Assembly: GCA_000310025.1 (NCBI GenBank)
Contig: FN649748.1
Location: 776,152-840,151 of the forward strand
Reading direction: 5' to 3'
Origin: Ectocarpus siliculosus
Lineage: Eukaryota > Sar > Phaeophyceae > Ectocarpales > Ectocarpaceae
Length of the DNA: 64,000 bases
Shown: positions 61,241 to 64,000 of the stretch, one piece after another
How the letters are laid out: the number at the start of each line of letters is the position of its first letter
How positions within the stretch are numbered: the stretch's first letter is position 1
Made by a program: the position numbers and the translations under genes
Notes under the pieces: model-generated
What the model saw: only the letters and a program-made list of their open reading frames with translations
Databases searched by the model: none
What the model was told of the DNA's origin: nothing

Positions 61241-62845
61241 CTTCAATGAAATGCCTCTCCTGTACGTGCTTCGTGTAATCCAGACTCTTTGAGGCGGCTA
61301 CGGCTGAAGAGTTATCTTGAGGAACCTCCTGCGGGGCGCGAAGGCGGGGAGCAGCACGCGCGGGAGGGAGGGCTTGCTGGACACATTTAGCCACAAAACA
61401 CATTTCGAAATTCATGCAAAACTTTCCCTTTTGCATGGCTGCGTTTCCCGCTTTAGCCTGTGTGATAGGATGGCAAAGAGCGGCTGCTTGCCGGGAGGGT
61501 GAGCTGGGAGTGTTTGTTCGAGAGGCGGAGAGCAGGCACCAAGGAAAAACAGTCCCAAAACCTGAGCCGAACTGAGCTGGGTTGTTTTGAAGACCTTACA
61601 ATGATCCTTTTTGGGTTTAAGTTCCGTAGGATTACAAGTCTGCATCTCTCTTCACTACTGTTCAGAAGCCTTCACTCGTCGTCGTGGCCTGCACTAGCTG
61701 TCGCGAATCTACTGCTGTACTCCCGAAGAGACGCGGTATTCTAACTCTTTCCGCCGTATGGCTACGTCCACCATATAGTGTCCGTCAATCCAGCGACATA
61801 CATTGAAGGCACTTCATAAAATGCCCTAGGGAATACACATAGAGCTCTAACGTCATGATGTGTTCAAGTGCAACAATACCGCTACAACGCCACTGCTCTG
61901 CATGTGCGTGGGACGTGGGGTAAGCGGGCGAACACGTTATCCCTTTCAGAATATAGAAGTATGTGTAGAAGGCAACTTGCTGGATCGTGAGAACAATGGT
62001 ACTCTTTTTTTTGCAGAATTGCAGGGGGGGCGATATAGTCTAAGGGGGCTACCGCCGTATTCAGGGTTTGAGAATGAATAGGTTTACAGCGCGTCGTTGA
62101 GTAGAAGATGGTCACATGGTCGCGGCTCATGTATTCACACATGTAGACGAGCCTGATCACTTGCAATCGTCTGAATCAAATAAGCAGCGTATGTGTATGT
62201 ACTTTCAATGCCAGTACGACACAAGCCCTGCGGTACTCATGCTCGGCATACTCGTCACAAACACCATGTGCTCTTGGGTGCCGAAGATGATCACCGCCAT
62301 AAGTTTGGGTTTGAGATGTAGGCAGTTATTACCGCCTTATATACAGGGCATACAGGGCCAGACCCGAAATAAGGCGGTTGCAGCCGTATTCCGGGCCTGA
62401 GTTGTGGGCGCACATTTCGGCCGCCTTATACATAGTCTATCGGGTATACCGCCTTATTCACACCGCCATATGTCGTGCCCCCTGTATCTGGGAAGTGCAG
62501 TCGTCATGTTGCTAGTCCCACGGCAATAGAATGAACCGAAGCACAGCAGGCTGGCACAACCTATGGCACGATGACATGCTGTGAACTTGTGCCCCGAATA
62601 TCAGTGCTGAGATTCAACTGAGAAACTTCACAAGAATTGGTATCTCTGCGATTTCGTGAACCTGCATCTCTGGGAGGGCTGTCTGATGTATGTGTAAGCA
62701 TCTGCCATCTGCCACACGATCCTCTAACACTGTGAATGTGGACATGTTGCATATGCACACACACACCCACACACGGCTGCCATCTTCATTGCGTTCGACT
62801 TGAGTACGCAGTACGAAGTCTTGCCTGGGCACCTACCGTAGACGA
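61241..62845. other. Intergenic, upstream of gene 5
   Basis: 61492-61580 resembles the region upstream of gene 4. At 62030-62470 the motif CCGCCTTAT or its variant CCGCCGTAT recurs about six times, including a 10-bp inverted pair (62330-62339 and 62368-62377). No gene recognised. Confidence 0.55.
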
Positions 62846-62916
62846 CACAGGATACCACACCCCGGTGATAACAGTTTGGGCTTAAAAAATATTATCACCG
62901 GGTGTGGTATCCTGTG
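62846..62916. repeat. Inverted repeat (25-26 bp arms, 20-nt loop)
   Basis: Arms 62846-62871 and 62892-62916 are perfect inverted copies apart from one extra C. The arm contains ACCACACCC and GGTGATAA. A third partial copy follows at about 62921-62956, and the motif resembles the repeats at 48 kb. Confidence 0.8.
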
Positions 62917-63158
62917 GGGGATGTGGTATCTTATGTAGCCCGGGTGATAAAATTGCAGCTCGCAGGGGCCCCAAGGGGTGTAATAGCACGTCCGAGCACC
63001 CACAAGTTGTGTTTTGGGGGTGTGATAAAAGGGGGGGTGATACTGTAGTACAGCTTGTAGAGCTGAGCCGCTGCTGCCGCACACTTGAAGGGGTGTGGCT
63101 GCTGCTGGTGAGGTGATGCGGTGGTCATGATGGCGCCTGTTGCCGTTATTAGATAAAG

Positions 63159-63227
63159 TTAGACCATCTGACCAGTCAACTGGTCAGATGATCTGACCAG
63201 TCAACGTTGACTGGTCAGATGGTCTAA
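63159..63227. repeat. Nested palindromes
   Basis: The outer arms 63159-63180 and 63206-63227 are perfectly inverted (22 bp). Between them, the core ATCTGACCAGT is repeated in alternating orientation, giving two inner palindromes (63166-63189 and 63189-63220). The core TGACCAGTC resembles that of the 47.9-kb palindrome. Confidence 0.8.
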
Positions 63228-63292
63228 TTTTTTCAAATAAAATATATGCTCAGAGCTCGTTAGCACCCGGCTGGAACACGTGGGCTTGTGAA

Positions 63293-64000
63293 TGAGTAGA
63301 GATCTCCGGGGCCGGACCCCTCGCCAGACGCTGATCGGTGAATAAAATGGCGATTGTTTTTTTTTTTTTTTCTTAATATGACACAACGAAACCATCTCTA
63401 TCATAGAAAAGAGTCTGAGACAGATTAGCAATGGATTCATAGCGTCAGAAAGTACCTGTATGTCTACGATTTCCCAGACAGCATATAGGGACATCTCCCC
63501 TGCGGGTAACAGGCTCAACAAGACAGTTTGGTAGCTGTCTTGTGTGTCTCATATATGTTATGTTGGGAAGGTGCAGATGATATGTGTTAGGTACTGGTCG
63601 GGCGTATTGTGTTTGGCACCCTTTTAAACGTATTTTCAATGTGGTACGCGTATGTACCGGGTATTTGGGTTGTATATGTGTGGATACATTTCGGAGGATG
63701 TGCGGACACACGGGCGTGGTCTCACCATTTTCTTACCTTTTTGTGTAATTTCGTGCTGTTATATCTGCAAATGGCACAGGAGAACATTTTTTTCCTTCAT
63801 TGCCTCCTCACGTGGTCGTCGATAGAGGCATGTGGTTGAGGTTTCATCACCGATTGTGGGTGTGTGTTAAATGCAGTGGGTATGTTTTGTAAGTGGAACC
63901 TTGTGTAAGAACGCTCCGACCATTAGACCACTCAGTCAGCAGACCACTCAGTCAACGTTAACTGAGTAGCGAGGGGTTCGGCCCCCGAGATCTCTACTCA
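63293..64000. mobile_element. Putative TIR-flanked non-autonomous element
   Basis: 63293-63324 and 63969-64000 are 32-bp inverted copies with two mismatches, both beginning TGAGTAGAGATCTC when read inward. The 708-bp interior has no gene. The right end coincides with the window end, so the target duplication and true terminus cannot be checked. Confidence 0.5.
63350..63413. repeat. Dispersed T-run repeat, copy 2
   Basis: Matches 25950-26010 over about 60 bases with small indels. It lies inside the TIR-bounded segment 63293-64000, so the first copy may be a relic of the same element. Confidence 0.6.

Overview
The window looks like nuclear DNA of a multicellular stramenopile, most likely an Ectocarpus-type brown alga. 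This is inferred from compact coding exons of 54-678 nt, introns of several hundred bases with GTGAG/GTAAG donors, abundant CAA/CAC, GA and poly-C tracts, and no bacterial-type operons. No database search was possible.

The main content is a head-to-tail array of five paralogous genes, all on the minus strand, each built from the same ten exons with identical phases. Gene 1 (66-2048) is cut off by the left edge. Genes 2 (5775-12340), 3 (16461-22754), 4 (36138-43069) and 5 (49951-61240) are complete. The joined exons give proteins of 480, 499, 430 and 428 residues, with seven hydrophobic segments (exons 1-6) followed by a regulator-of-G-protein-signalling (RGS) domain (exons 7-10). This 7TM-RGS architecture is that of plant AtRGS1-like proteins. 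A Cys at the start of TM3 and a Cys in extracellular loop 2 are kept in all five copies, as in many GPCRs. Genes 1-3 and genes 4-5 form two subgroups; 2 and 3 have a long basic Ser/Pro tail, 4 and 5 a short one. The ATGs of genes 1, 2 and 3 lie about 10.3 and 10.4 kb apart, and intergenic sequence was duplicated with the genes.

Between the subgroups, on the plus strand, lies a catalase-peroxidase (katG) gene, 29048-34013. It has an N-terminal signal peptide, the usual active N-half and degenerate C-half, an acidic linker and a C-terminal hydrophobic tail, so the enzyme is probably extracellular and membrane-anchored. One exon, which should carry the heme-ligand His, falls in an assembly gap (30665-30701). 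The last bases of that exon and its splice donor are visible immediately after the Ns.

A 5'-truncated LINE (57898-60417) with a 17-bp target-site duplication sits in intron 2 of gene 5, antisense to it. Its 3' end (a small hairpin, a conserved stretch and an oligo-C tail) recurs as two short fragments at about 30537 and 40768, both close to exon edges. The right part (43-50 kb and 61-64 kb) is gene-poor and rich in palindromes, hairpins and tandem motifs that look like unclassified non-autonomous mobile elements; one pair of terminal inverted repeats bounds 63293-64000. The remaining intergenic stretches show no gene I can support.
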